64,000 nt of DNA from HGM04593 sp045613945 (GCA_045613945.1 JAZLBZ010000002.1:30019-94018); one strand, 5' to 3'; shown: positions 42,133 through 51,434, numbered from the stretch's first letter. The notes: generated by a model from the sequence alone, not told the origin. Numbers and translations are program-made.

Positions 42133-43974
42133 ATGAAGGAATTCTTTAAAGTCCTGAAAAGGTTTGTGCCGCCTTACAAGAAGTATCTGATACTGTCGGT
42201 GGTGTTTACCTTGCTGTCGGCGGTGCTGAATGTCTTCTCGTTTATGGTGCTGATACCTATTCTTCAGATTCTGTTCAAGGTGACAGAGCCCGTTGAGGTT
42301 GAGTTTATTGAATGGAGTATGGCAAACTCGGACAACGTAAAGGAGGTGGCGATGAATAATCTGCAGTATTATATGAATGATTTTATTGCCGGCTATGGTG
42401 CGTCGTCAATGCTGTTGCTGCTTGGCGTTTTCCTGATTCTTATGACTTTGCTCAAGACTGCCAGTTATTTTGCTTCTTCGGCAGCCATAATACCGTTGCG
42501 TACCGGAATTGTCCGCGACCTTCGTACCAGGATGTATGACAAGATTGTGGCTTTGCCATTGGGCTTCTTTTCAAAGGAAAAAAAAGGCGACATAATTGCG
42601 CGTATGACCGGCGATGTTATTGAGGTCGAGAACTCCATAGTGACTTCGCTCGATATGCTTATAAAGAATCCTATCTTCATTGTCATATATTTTGCCACAC
42701 TGCTCTATGTAAGTTGGGAACTCACTCTTTTCACCATATGCGTGACACCGGTGCTTGGCTGGATTATGGGTGCTATTGGACGCAAGCTTAAGGCGAAGTC
42801 TTTGGTCGTGCAGCAGAGGTTTGGCGAGACAACCTCGCAGATGGAGGAGACAATTGGCGGATTACGCATTGTAAAGGCCTTTGTTGCCGAGAAGAAGATG
42901 TCCGGCCGTTTCAAGGCCTGTTGCAATGAGTTGCGTAGTGCTGTTATGCGTGTTGCAATGCGCCAGGCACTTGCGCACCCAATGAGCGAGTTCCTGGGAA
43001 CTTTTGTCATTGTCATTGTGCTGTGGTTTGGAGGAACATTGATTCTCAGTGAGAACTCTATCATATCGGCTCCGGCATTCATCTATTACCTGACAATGCT
43101 CTACAGTATCATCAACCCCTTGAAGGAACTCTCAAAGGCGTCATACTGTATTCCACGTGGCTTGGCCTCTATGGAGCGTGTCGATGCCATTCTGCAGGCC
43201 GAGAACCCGATCGTTGATGGCGAGAAAGGCGTGGAACTCTCGGATGTCAACGATGGCGTTGAGTTCAGGAACCTGACTTTCTCATACGATGGCGAGCGTG
43301 ATGTGCTCAAGAATATAAACCTGAAGATTGAGAAGGGCAAGACGGTTGCGCTGGTTGGCCAGTCGGGCAGTGGAAAGTCTACACTGGTAGACCTCGTGCC
43401 GCGCTACTACGACGTTGAGCATGGCGAGATTTGCATTGATGGAGTGAATGTGAAGGATATGAAGGTTAGGTCTTTGCGCGCTCTCATTGGAAATGTGAAT
43501 CAGGAGGCTATTCTGTTCAATGATACTTTCTACAACAACATCACCTTTGGTGTTGAGAATGCAACGATGGAACAGGTGGTTGAAGCTGCAAAGATTGCAA
43601 ATGCCCACGATTTCATCATGGCTACCGAGAATGGTTATGAGACCAATGTGGGCGACAGGGGCTGCCGTCTTTCAGGCGGTCAGCGCCAGCGAATAAGCAT
43701 TGCACGTGCAATTCTCAAGAATCCTCCAATCCTGATTCTTGACGAGGCTACATCGGCACTTGACACAGAGAGCGAGCGTCTTGTGCAGGAGGCGCTCGAG
43801 CGACTGATGAAGACGCGTACAACCATTGCTATTGCTCACCGCTTGTCGACAATCAGGAATGCCGATGAGATTTGCGTCATGCGCGACGGCGAGATTGTTG
43901 AGCGTGGCAAGCACGACGAACTTATTGAACTGAACGGCGTGTACAAGCGCCTTAATGATATGCAGACATTGTAG
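42133..43974 (+). CDS. ABC transporter, fused membrane and ATPase domains (MsbA-like)
   Basis: 613 residues. A six-helix type IV exporter domain (about 1-330), then the nucleotide-binding domain. Walker A is GQSGSGKST at 409-417, Q-loop GNVNQEAILFN, signature LSGGQRQR near 514, Walker B ILILDEATSALD near 534 and H-loop IAIAHRLSTI. It acts as a homodimer. Similarity to MsbA suggests lipid or lipopolysaccharide flipping, although drug or peptide export is possible. It has a longer first extracytoplasmic loop (residues 55-85) than MsbA. LOG-family and PfkB genes follow closely, probably in one unit. Confidence 0.93.
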   Translation: MKEFFKVLKRFVPPYKKYLILSVVFTLLSAVLNVFSFMVLIPILQILFKVTEPVEVEFIEWSMANSDNVKEVAMNNLQYYMNDFIAGYGASSMLLLLGVFLILMTLLKTASYFASSAAIIPLRTGIVRDLRTRMYDKIVALPLGFFSKEKKGDIIARMTGDVIEVENSIVTSLDMLIKNPIFIVIYFATLLYVSWELTLFTICVTPVLGWIMGAIGRKLKAKSLVVQQRFGETTSQMEETIGGLRIVKAFVAEKKMSGRFKACCNELRSAVMRVAMRQALAHPMSEFLGTFVIVIVLWFGGTLILSENSIISAPAFIYYLTMLYSIINPLKELSKASYCIPRGLASMERVDAILQAENPIVDGEKGVELSDVNDGVEFRNLTFSYDGERDVLKNINLKIEKGKTVALVGQSGSGKSTLVDLVPRYYDVEHGEICIDGVNVKDMKVRSLRALIGNVNQEAILFNDTFYNNITFGVENATMEQVVEAAKIANAHDFIMATENGYETNVGDRGCRLSGGQRQRISIARAILKNPPILILDEATSALDTESERLVQEALERLMKTRTTIAIAHRLSTIRNADEICVMRDGEIVERGKHDELIELNGVYKRLNDMQTL

Positions 43975-43977
43975 GAT

Positions 43978-44511
43978 ATGAGGAGTGTTGCTGTTTTTTG
44001 TGCCGCATCGGAGAATATTGCTCCGGGTTATTTTGAGGCTGCCGCAGAGGTGGGCGCCATGCTTGGCCGCATTGGTGCGACACTTGTTTATGGCGGTGCG
44101 CGTTTTGGTCTTATGGAGGCTACGGCAAAGGCTGCAAAGGCATCGGGTGCCCGCGTGGTTGGTGTAGTACCCGATATTCTTGTGGAGCGTGACAGGGTGA
44201 GCGCCCTGCTCGATGAACAGGTGCCTTGCCGTAACTTGAGCGAGCGCAAGGATATAATGCTCAAGCGAAGCGATATTCTTGTTGCCCTGCCGGGTGGTGT
44301 GGGCACCCTTGACGAGATATTCCACGTCATGGCGGCCGCAACGATTGGCTATCACACGAAACGTGTGGTGCTTTACAATGTGAATGGATTCTGGAACTCC
44401 CTGTGCGCAACCCTTGACGAAATGCTGCAGGCGGGCTTCGTGCGTGGCGAGTTTGAGAAATATATAGCTGTGGCAAACAACTTGAAAGAACTTGAGGATT
44501 TGATAAAATAA
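43978..44511 (+). CDS. LOG-family protein (possible cytokinin riboside phosphoribohydrolase)
   Basis: 177 residues with a Rossmann-like fold. Motifs: VAVFCAASENI at the start, TLVYGGARFGLMEATA, and the LOG signature PGGVGTLDEIFHV with the catalytic Glu. Family members cut the N-glycosidic bond of AMP-type nucleotides. In bacteria the natural substrate is often not cytokinin. The start is 3 bp after the ABC exporter stop and a PfkB gene follows, suggesting a nucleotide or sugar salvage role, which is an inference. Confidence 0.9.
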   Translation: MRSVAVFCAASENIAPGYFEAAAEVGAMLGRIGATLVYGGARFGLMEATAKAAKASGARVVGVVPDILVERDRVSALLDEQVPCRNLSERKDIMLKRSDILVALPGGVGTLDEIFHVMAAATIGYHTKRVVLYNVNGFWNSLCATLDEMLQAGFVRGEFEKYIAVANNLKELEDLIK

Positions 44512-44521
44512 TAACTAGGAA

Positions 44522-45448
44522 ATGGCTAAGGTAATAGGAATTGGAGAGACAGTCTTTGATATATTGTTCAAGAATAGTGCACCAGTAAAGGCGGTGCCCG
44601 GCGGTTCTGTTTATAATTGTGTGATCTCTTTAGGGCGCTGTGGCGTGCAGACCGAATTTATCAGCGAGGTTGGTGATGACCGCATTGGCAACATCATCCT
44701 TGAGCACCTGCGCGACAACAATGTGGGCTCGTCGGCTGTGTGCAGTTTTTCAGGCGGCAAGTCGCCACTTGCTCTTGCTTTCCTGAACGAGAATAATGAT
44801 GCAGAGTATCTCTTCTACAAGGACTATCCCAACAACCGTCTCGAGGTGGAGTTCCCGGTGATAAAGGAGGGCGACATTGTGGTCTACGGCTCATATTTTG
44901 TGCTGAACCCTGTATTGCGCAACAAGACAAAGGCATTCCTTGAGTATGCGCACGAACAGGGTGCTGTGCTGTTCTACGATATCAACTTCAGGAAAAACCA
45001 CGTCAATGAACGCATTAAACTTGCCGAGGCGCTCATTGAGAATCTCGAACTTGCCGACATTGTGCGCGGCTCGGCCGATGATTTCAGGTATCTCTATGAG
45101 ATGGACGATGCCGAGAAGATATACAACCAGAAGATAAAATTCTATTGTCCCAATTTCATCTTTACCAATGGCGGTGGCGATGTAAGGTTCTTCACACGTG
45201 ATGTGAATGCTGTTTACCCGGTGAAGCCGGTTGATGTAGTGAGTACCGTTGGCGCGGGTGACAACTTCAATGCCGGTGTGCTCTATGGCCTTGTCAAGGG
45301 TGGGGTGACACGCGAGACCCTCACACAGCTTACGGCTGCAGAGTGGAATACCATAATGTCGAATGGACTCGATTTCAGTGCGCACGCCTGCACGCTCATC
45401 GAGAACTATGTTGACAAGGAGTGGGCGAAAGAGTATATAAAGGGGTGA
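44522..45448 (+). CDS. PfkB-family carbohydrate kinase
   Basis: 308 residues of the ribokinase fold. IGETVFDILFKNSAP and GGSVYNCVISLGRCGVQTEF form the first signature. VVSTVGAGDNFNAGVLYGLV is the second, with the GAGD anion hole and catalytic Asp. It phosphorylates a sugar or nucleoside at a primary hydroxyl; fructose is a common substrate in the family, but the pocket residues do not decide it. It lies between the LOG gene (10 bp) and the RND adaptor (33 bp). Confidence 0.92.
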   Translation: MAKVIGIGETVFDILFKNSAPVKAVPGGSVYNCVISLGRCGVQTEFISEVGDDRIGNIILEHLRDNNVGSSAVCSFSGGKSPLALAFLNENNDAEYLFYKDYPNNRLEVEFPVIKEGDIVVYGSYFVLNPVLRNKTKAFLEYAHEQGAVLFYDINFRKNHVNERIKLAEALIENLELADIVRGSADDFRYLYEMDDAEKIYNQKIKFYCPNFIFTNGGGDVRFFTRDVNAVYPVKPVDVVSTVGAGDNFNAGVLYGLVKGGVTRETLTQLTAAEWNTIMSNGLDFSAHACTLIENYVDKEWAKEYIKG

Positions 45449-45481
45449 TTGAATCCCCGTTGGACAATTAAACAGATTACT

Positions 45482-47080
45482 ATGAAAAAGATACTTTACA
45501 TTATTGTTGCGATTGTTGCCTTGTGCGGATGCGCGGGGCACACTCATCAAGGTGCAGACGCTCACGAGGAGCATCTCCACATGCACTGCTATACTGCTTA
45601 TACACACAATGCCGAGTTCTTTTTGCAGCACGAAGGCCTTGAGGTGGGCAAGAAGGCCTGCATCACGCTCTATGCTACAGGACTGTCCGATTTCAAGCCG
45701 CTGCAGGCTGATGAGGCGAGTGTGCTGCTGAGGGCCGGTGGCAAGAGCCACACCGCCACAGTCCATGCTCACCCCCAGGGCAAGTTCCACTTTGAGTTCA
45801 CTCCCGAAACAGCAGGTGCGGGAATGCTTTATGTAACCGTTGGCGAGGAGACTGCGCACTTTGATGTCGCAGTGACAGAGCATTGCGAGGGTCATGCACA
45901 TGAGCACAGTCACGAAGGCCACAATCACTCAGGTCATTCACATGCACACGAGGGGCACAGTCACGATGGTCATGACCACTCGGGTCATACTCACGCGCAC
46001 AGTCATAGCCATGCTCCTCATCCCGGCCATGGCAGCGAGACTCCTGCCAAGAGCGGCGATGTGTCGTTTGCAAAGGAGCAGAGCTGGAAGATTGACTTTG
46101 CAACAGAGGTTGCTGCAGAAAGCAACTTTGCAGGCACTGTGAAGGTTGCGGCTAAGGTTGCGGCTCACCCAAGTGATTTCACAACAATTGTTGCCACCAC
46201 CAGCGGCAAGGTGCAGTTTGCGGGCAATGTGCTTGCCGGCATGCAGGTTGCTGTCGATGAGCCGCTGTTCTATCTTGATGGCAGCGATGTTACCGACAAT
46301 GATGCTGCTGTGAAATTTGCCGAGGCCGAGAGTAACTATGAACTCGCAAAGGCCGATTTTGAGCGCAAGAAGCATCTTTTCATCGACAAGATAGTGTCTG
46401 AACGCGAATATCAGGCTGCCGAGGCTGCCTATCGCCAGGCCGAGGCACGCTTTGAGAGCATGAAACGCAACTTTGGCGAGGGCAAGGTAACCCTGAAGTC
46501 TTCAATGGATGGCTGCGTCGCGACGCTGCTTGTTGCCAATGGCGATTATGTAGAGCCGGGCACGCCGCTTGCCGTTGTGCAGCGTGAGGGTGGTGTGAAC
46601 CTTGTGGCGGAATTGCCGGTGCGCTATGCTGCGCAGTTGCAGAAAATATCAACAGTTAATGTAGAGACAGCGCAGGGCAATGTCTATGACATGGCCGATT
46701 ATGGCGCTGTACCTGTTGTCGGCAATGTGGCTAACAGTTGCAATATGCTGCCGGTGACTGTCTCTTGTGCGGCTTTGCCCGGTGTTGTGGCGGGCAGCAT
46801 AGTAACACTCTATCTGTCGTCAGAAGATGAGGCTGCTCATCATGTGGCGATTCCACGTACGGCACTTGTCGAGGAGATGGGCAATATGTTCGTCTTTGTG
46901 CAGAACAACCCCACATCCTTTGAAAAGCGCAGTGTAAAGGTTGGTGCTACCGATGGCCGCTATGTGCAGCTGCTCTCTGGCGTTGTTCCCGGCGAACGTG
47001 TTGTGAGCAAGGGTGGTGTCATACTGAAACTTTCGCAGGGTGCAGCAGCGCTTGACCCCCATGCCGGTCACGTACATTAA
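45482..47080 (+). CDS. His-rich RND efflux adaptor lipoprotein (CzcB-like)
   Basis: I start it at ATG 45482, giving a lipoprotein signal (IVAIVALCGCAG, Cys about 18). 532 residues. After the signal comes a metal-sensor-like domain flanked by two His-rich stretches. The second (about 139-190) is dominated by His-Gly/His-Ser/His-Ala pairs: HNHSGHSHAHEG and HDHSGHTHAHSHSH. The HlyD-type membrane-fusion part follows (about 210-530): lipoyl halves ATTSGKVQFAGNVLAGMQVA and KSSMDGCVATLLVANGDYVE, a coiled hairpin (ESNYELAKADFERKK) and the beta-barrel end. It bridges inner-membrane pump and outer-membrane channel; zinc, nickel or cobalt is likely from the His content. The pump is 15 bp downstream. Confidence 0.9.
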   Translation: MKKILYIIVAIVALCGCAGHTHQGADAHEEHLHMHCYTAYTHNAEFFLQHEGLEVGKKACITLYATGLSDFKPLQADEASVLLRAGGKSHTATVHAHPQGKFHFEFTPETAGAGMLYVTVGEETAHFDVAVTEHCEGHAHEHSHEGHNHSGHSHAHEGHSHDGHDHSGHTHAHSHSHAPHPGHGSETPAKSGDVSFAKEQSWKIDFATEVAAESNFAGTVKVAAKVAAHPSDFTTIVATTSGKVQFAGNVLAGMQVAVDEPLFYLDGSDVTDNDAAVKFAEAESNYELAKADFERKKHLFIDKIVSEREYQAAEAAYRQAEARFESMKRNFGEGKVTLKSSMDGCVATLLVANGDYVEPGTPLAVVQREGGVNLVAELPVRYAAQLQKISTVNVETAQGNVYDMADYGAVPVVGNVANSCNMLPVTVSCAALPGVVAGSIVTLYLSSEDEAAHHVAIPRTALVEEMGNMFVFVQNNPTSFEKRSVKVGATDGRYVQLLSGVVPGERVVSKGGVILKLSQGAAALDPHAGHVH

Positions 47081-47095
47081 TAGAATGGTATTGCT

Positions 47096-50000
47096 ATGCT
47101 GAACAGGATAATAAAGTTCTCTTTGAACAATAGGCTGCTGGTTATGCTGGCGGTAATACTGGTTGCCATCGGCGGTACGTATTCCACAAGGAATATCGAG
47201 GTTGATGTCTTCCCCGACCTGACAATGCCGACTGTGGTGATTCTTACCGATGCCCACAATATGGCCCCCGAGGAGGTGGAGCGTCTTGTGACATTCCCCA
47301 TTGAGACTGCGGTGAACGGTGCAACCAATGTGCGACGTGTGCGTTCGTCCTCGTCGCAGGGATTCTCTTTTGTGTGGGTTGAGTTTGACTGGGGCATGGA
47401 TATATACAGGGCCCGCCAGATAATTAGCGAGAAGATGGGCCTGCTCACCGGGCAACTGCCCGATGGCGTTGTGCCAATGCTCGCTCCCCAATCGAGCGTG
47501 ATGGGCGAGATTATGTTCGTTGGAATGCAGTCCGACACTACATCAATGATGGAGTTGCGCACGCTTGCCGAGTGGATAGTAAAGCCGGCTGTGCTTGCAA
47601 CGGGCGGCGTCTCTAATGTTACCATCATTGGCGGCGACTACAAGCAGTATCAGGTGCTTGCCGACCCGGTGAAGATGGATATGTATGGCGTCTCAATGGA
47701 GGAACTCGAAGGCACTGTCGCTGCAATGAGCGTTAATGTTGGTGCGGGCGTTGTGCGTGATTATGGCAACGAGTACAACTTGCGTGGGATGGGACGCTCA
47801 AGCGATGTTGGTGAACTTGGAAGCACGCTGGTGAAGATGGACGGCGATGCCGCAGTGCGTGTTGCCGATGTTGCCGACGTTGTTGTTGCTCCTGCCGTTA
47901 AGCAGGGATATGCTGCGCAGAACGGAACTCCTGCGGTCATTCTCTCAATCTCAAAGCAGCCGGGTATCAACACCCTCGAGGTTACGCAGAACATTGAGCG
48001 CAACCTTGTGAGCATACAGAAGTCGCTGCCTGCGGATGTTACGGTCGATACAAGAATCTTCCGTCAGGCCGACTATATACAGTCATCGGTGAACAATGTG
48101 GGCCGCTCGCTCATTGAGGGTGCAGTCTGTGTAATTTTGGTGCTCTTCCTTTTCCTTACAAGTTTCCGCACAACGGTTATCTCGCTCTTTGCAATCCCGT
48201 TGTCGCTCCTGGGCACTGTGATTGTGCTCTACCTGCTTGGCATGGATATAAATACAATGACACTTGGCGGTATGTGCATTGCCATTGGCTCGCTTGTTGA
48301 TGATGCCATCATCGACGTAGAGAATGTATACAAGCGCCTGAAAGAGAATCATCGCTTGCCTGTAGAGGAACGCCGCCCGGCACTGCAAATTGTGTTCGAG
48401 GCATCGTCCGAGATTCGTGCGTCAATCATACACGCCACACTCATCATCATGGTGACCTTCACCCCGCTGTTCTTCCTCAGCGGCCTTGAGGGGCGCATGC
48501 TCAAGCCACTTGGCCTGGCCTATCTCATAGCGCTTGTGATGTCGCTTATTGTGGCAATGACCGTTACCCCGCTGCTCTGCAAGATGATGCTCTCGGGCGA
48601 CGGCTATCTCACCCGCAACGAGAAGAAGAATTGGGTAGACCGCTGGCTCATAACCGGCTACAGCAGGGCATTGGCATGGGTTATTGGACACTCACGTATG
48701 GTTGTAGGTTGCGTGTTGGCTGTCTTTGCAGGCTGCATGCTGCTCTTTACACAGATGGGACGCAGTTTCCTTCCCGAGTTCAACGAGAGCGCCCTTACAA
48801 TCTCTGCTGTCTCACGCCCAGGCGTGTCGCTCGAGGAGAGCAACAGACTTGGTGCTGTGATAGAGAAGGAACTCCTGCAGATACCCGAGGTTACAAGCAC
48901 TGCGCGCCGCACCGGCCGTGGCGAACTCGACGAGCACTCGCAGACCTCAAACGGTGCCGAGATTGATGTAAACTTCAGGCTCGATGAGCGCAGCAAGGCC
49001 CAATTTGTTGCCGATGTGCGTGAGCGCCTTTCAAAGGTTCCCGGCGTGGTGACATCTGTTGGCCAGCCGCTTGAGCACCGCATTGACCACATGGTATCGG
49101 GCACACAGGCCGACTTGGCAATAAAGATTTTCGGCCCCGACCTGAGCACCCTTTTCCGCAAGGGCGTTGAGATTCAGGAACTGCTGAAGGCTTTCCCCCA
49201 GGTTGTTGACGTTAACGTTGAGCAGCAGGTTGAGATACCGCAGATTCAGGTTCGTGCCAACCGCGAGAAACTGGCATACTTTGGTGTTACAATGGGCGAG
49301 TTCAACTCCTTTGTAGAGGCTGCTTTCCCCGGAAAGGTTGTCGGCAGCATATATGAGGAGGAACGCAGTTTTGACCTTGTAATAAGACTCAACAAGGACT
49401 ATACCGAGACGATTGATGGCGTAAAGCAGGCACTTATTGACACACCTGACGGCAAGGTTCCGCTTGAGTCAGTTGCCGACGTGGTGTCGGTGGGAGGCCC
49501 TGGCAGCATCAGTCGCGAGAATGTGCAGCGCAAGGTTGTTGTGTCGGCAAACATTGCAAGCGGTGACGTCTCGGGAACTGTAGAACGTGTGGCTGCTCAT
49601 CTTGAGAAGGAACTGCAGTTGGCCGAGGGTTACCGTCTTGAGTATGGCGGACAGTTTGAGAGTGCCGACTCTGCGTCGCGCACCCTGTGGCTCACCACGC
49701 TTGTGGCAATACTTGTTGTCTTTGTGCTGCTGTACACTGAGTTCAAGAGCATGATTCTGTCAACAGTAGTGCTGCTCAACCTGCCATTGGCACTGATTGG
49801 CGGTGTGCTTGCAACATACTTTACATCGGCGGTAATGAGCATTCCGGCAATCATTGGCCTCATCACTCTCTTTGGTATTGCAACACGTAATGGTATTCTG
49901 CTTGTATCGCGCTATCAGCATCTGCGTAACGAGGGTGTTGTCCTGGAGGATGTTATAATAAGAGGTTCGGCCGACAGGTTGACTCCTATTCTCATGACCG

Positions 50001-50176
50001 CCTTTACATCGGCCCTGGCGCTTGTGCCAATGATTATCAACGGCTCGGCATCGGGCAACGAAATCCAGAGCCCAATGGCTGTGGTGGTTCTCGGTGGCCT
50101 GCTATCGTCTACACTGCTCAACATCTTTGTAGTGCCTGCGGTATACCGCTGGGTAGTGCGCAGGGGTTGGGTATGA
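47096..50176 (+). CDS. RND efflux pump, CzcA/HME-like
   Basis: 1026 residues, full length. Two repeats each with six membrane helices and a large periplasmic domain. The start FSLNNRLLVMLAVILVAIGG and VDVFPDLTMPTVVI are family-typical. The proton-relay helix reads GGMCIAIGSLVDDAIIDVEN, with an Asp pair and a Glu as in heavy-metal RND pumps. Other marks: YGGQFESADSASRTLWLT and FGIATRNGILLVSRYQHL. It works with the His-rich adaptor upstream. No outer-membrane TolC/CzcC gene is in the window next to it, so a shared channel encoded elsewhere is likely. Substrate (divalent metal) is inferred from the adaptor. Confidence 0.93.
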   Translation: MLNRIIKFSLNNRLLVMLAVILVAIGGTYSTRNIEVDVFPDLTMPTVVILTDAHNMAPEEVERLVTFPIETAVNGATNVRRVRSSSSQGFSFVWVEFDWGMDIYRARQIISEKMGLLTGQLPDGVVPMLAPQSSVMGEIMFVGMQSDTTSMMELRTLAEWIVKPAVLATGGVSNVTIIGGDYKQYQVLADPVKMDMYGVSMEELEGTVAAMSVNVGAGVVRDYGNEYNLRGMGRSSDVGELGSTLVKMDGDAAVRVADVADVVVAPAVKQGYAAQNGTPAVILSISKQPGINTLEVTQNIERNLVSIQKSLPADVTVDTRIFRQADYIQSSVNNVGRSLIEGAVCVILVLFLFLTSFRTTVISLFAIPLSLLGTVIVLYLLGMDINTMTLGGMCIAIGSLVDDAIIDVENVYKRLKENHRLPVEERRPALQIVFEASSEIRASIIHATLIIMVTFTPLFFLSGLEGRMLKPLGLAYLIALVMSLIVAMTVTPLLCKMMLSGDGYLTRNEKKNWVDRWLITGYSRALAWVIGHSRMVVGCVLAVFAGCMLLFTQMGRSFLPEFNESALTISAVSRPGVSLEESNRLGAVIEKELLQIPEVTSTARRTGRGELDEHSQTSNGAEIDVNFRLDERSKAQFVADVRERLSKVPGVVTSVGQPLEHRIDHMVSGTQADLAIKIFGPDLSTLFRKGVEIQELLKAFPQVVDVNVEQQVEIPQIQVRANREKLAYFGVTMGEFNSFVEAAFPGKVVGSIYEEERSFDLVIRLNKDYTETIDGVKQALIDTPDGKVPLESVADVVSVGGPGSISRENVQRKVVVSANIASGDVSGTVERVAAHLEKELQLAEGYRLEYGGQFESADSASRTLWLTTLVAILVVFVLLYTEFKSMILSTVVLLNLPLALIGGVLATYFTSAVMSIPAIIGLITLFGIATRNGILLVSRYQHLRNEGVVLEDVIIRGSADRLTPILMTAFTSALALVPMIINGSASGNEIQSPMAVVVLGGLLSSTLLNIFVVPAVYRWVVRRGWV

Positions 50177-50509
50177 TGTATTTTTGATAGGGGCGGTAAC
50201 TGGCGCATGCCTACATTGGATGAACTAGATGAACTACTCGACAATTGCACCTGGAGTCGGACTACCCAAAACGGCGTAGACGGCTACAAGGTCACCGGCT
50301 CCAACGGCAACAGCATCTTCCTTCCCGCTGCGGGTTATCGCGACGGAACGGGAGTCTACGACAGAGGCAGTTACGGCGGCTACTGGTCGTCCTCGCTTGG
50401 CAGTAGTCTCAGCGATTACGCTTACTACTTGCTCTTCAACAGCGACAATCGCGTCTGGAGCTTCATCTACCGCTACATCGGTCTGTCCGTTCGCCCCGTT
50501 TCAGAATAA
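50177..50509 (+). pseudogene. Orphan C-terminal fragment of a FISUMP domain
   Basis: Directly after the RND pump stop, in the same frame, the codons read CIFDRGGNWRMPTLDELDEL and continue about 110 residues to SVRPVSE. This is the C-terminal two thirds of the fibrobacter succinogenes major paralogous (FISUMP/DUF1566) domain: GGNWRMPT, VTGSNGNSIFLPAAGYRDG, GGYWSSSLGSS, GLSVRPV. The domain's first part, a signal peptide and the rest of a surface lipoprotein are missing. An ATG at 50207 would give 100 residues but cuts the domain. I read it as a remnant left by deletion or recombination, not a working gene. Confidence 0.7.
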
Positions 50510-50513
50510 GCAG

Positions 50514-50530
50514 AAAGGTGAAAACTGAAA
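50514..50530. repeat. Copy of a 17-bp dispersed repeat
   Basis: AAAGGTGAAAACTGAAA, identical to 41476-41492. Both copies lie just after a gene end and are extended by further related A-rich units (AACGGAAAGGT here). Confidence 0.6.
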
Positions 50531-50559
50531 ACGGAAAGGTTAAAACTTTGATTTATTTA

Positions 50560-50591
50560 AAGCGCACGTGGCAACACGTTGCCGTGCGCTT
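50560..50591 (+). terminator. Hairpin, possible terminator of the efflux unit
   Basis: AAGCGCACG (50560-50568) pairs with CGTGCGCTT (50583-50591), with an inner GCAAC/GTTGC pair. AT-rich arms extend it on both sides. There is no strong T run, so termination is uncertain. Confidence 0.5.
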
Positions 50592-50606
50592 AATTTATTT
50601 AAACTT

Positions 50607-50630
50607 AATTTTTTCCAATTGGAAAAAATT
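50607..50630. repeat. Perfect 24-bp palindrome
   Basis: Centred on CCAATTGG with T6 and A6 arms and outer AATT. It could be a regulator site or part of the repeat-rich spacer. No gene start lies near it. Confidence 0.55.
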
Positions 50631-50704
50631 TTTTGCCCTATAATATAGCGGTAACCCTTGTCGTTCTAACTACTGCAGGAGAAGAATCTATAACTGCGTT
50701 TTTT

Positions 50705-50783
50705 GAGATTCTTCACTGCGTTCAGAATGACACCGCTCGCGAATTTGTCATACTGAACGGAACGTAGTGCAGTGAAGTATCTC
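50705..50783. repeat. REP-like inverted repeat element
   Basis: Left arm GAGATTCTTCACTGCGTTCA (50705 on) continuing AGAATGACA; right arm TGTCATACTGAACG ... GTGCAGTGAAGTATCTC (to 50783). The halves are imperfect reverse complements around a CCGCTCGCGAA centre. The flanks (to about 50860) repeat CGCTTCGCTCAAAATGA, another degenerate copy. This is the form of short palindromic repeats common between genes in Bacteroidetes. I see no coding sequence in 50510-50966. Confidence 0.65.
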
Positions 50784-50966
50784 ATTCCGCGAATAAATAG
50801 ATTTTTCGCTTCGCTCAAAATGATAGCAACGCAGTATTCTTTTTCTGCGTTGCTGTTTTGTGATTTAAAATCGGCGGTTCATTTATTTTATAATTGATTT
50901 TAACATTCGTTAACGCGAGTGCGCTTTTTTATACAATACCTTCGCTCTTGGATTAAACATTTGTGT

Positions 50967-51434
50967 ATGAAAAGGTTATTTTTATTCTTGTTTTTCATCA
51001 ATATAATGCATTTGCCTGTTGCTGCAGGTCCCGACAAGGATTTGGTTGTTATCACCTCTGATGCAACATCCAGGTCCGGACTTAAAAGTATAAGGCGCAT
51101 TACATTTGAGAATGGTGTGATGCTTGTTGATATGAAGGATGGTTCCTCAATGAACTGGAACACTGATTGGGTGAGTTGTGTTATGTTTGGTGAGAATGCT
51201 GGGCCGGAAACATCTGTTGCCGGTGTGCTGCAGTCGACCGTTTTTACGGTGACGGACAATGTGTTGCAGGTCGATTGCTGTAAACTTACAAGGATACAGT
51301 TGTGTGCATGTGACGGCAATGTGGTTTATGACGGGATGTGCAGCGGTGAGTTCTCTTTTGATATGAAGGCATTGCCTGCCGGAATATATCTCTTGAAACT
51401 GGATGGTGCAACCTATAAAATTCTGAACCGATGA
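50967..51434 (+). CDS. Small secreted protein with a T9SS-like C-terminal tail
   Basis: 155 residues from ATG 50967 (MKRLFLFLFFINIMHLPVAA, a signal peptide; a start at 50919 would put 16 residues before it). The middle includes KSIRRITFENGVMLVDMKDG, a beta-rich motif also seen at the start of the next protein (VRFHMKNGEV, RVDSIFF). The end, DMKALPAGIYLLKLDGATYKI, resembles the type A sorting signal of the type IX secretion system (LPAGIY..). Function unknown. It overlaps the next gene by 4 bp, so the two are translated together and may form a surface complex. Confidence 0.7.
   Translation: MKRLFLFLFFINIMHLPVAAGPDKDLVVITSDATSRSGLKSIRRITFENGVMLVDMKDGSSMNWNTDWVSCVMFGENAGPETSVAGVLQSTVFTVTDNVLQVDCCKLTRIQLCACDGNVVYDGMCSGEFSFDMKALPAGIYLLKLDGATYKILNR

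Noticed and set aside
43978..45448. LOG and PfkB genes next to an ABC exporter as a possible defence or nucleotide-signal system
   Set aside because: Each matches common metabolic families, there is no effector or sensor domain, and spacing alone does not support a dedicated system.
44891..45928. 345-codon minus-strand open frame opposite pfkB and the RND adaptor
   Set aside because: No recognisable domain, and it crosses two well-supported genes on the other strand.
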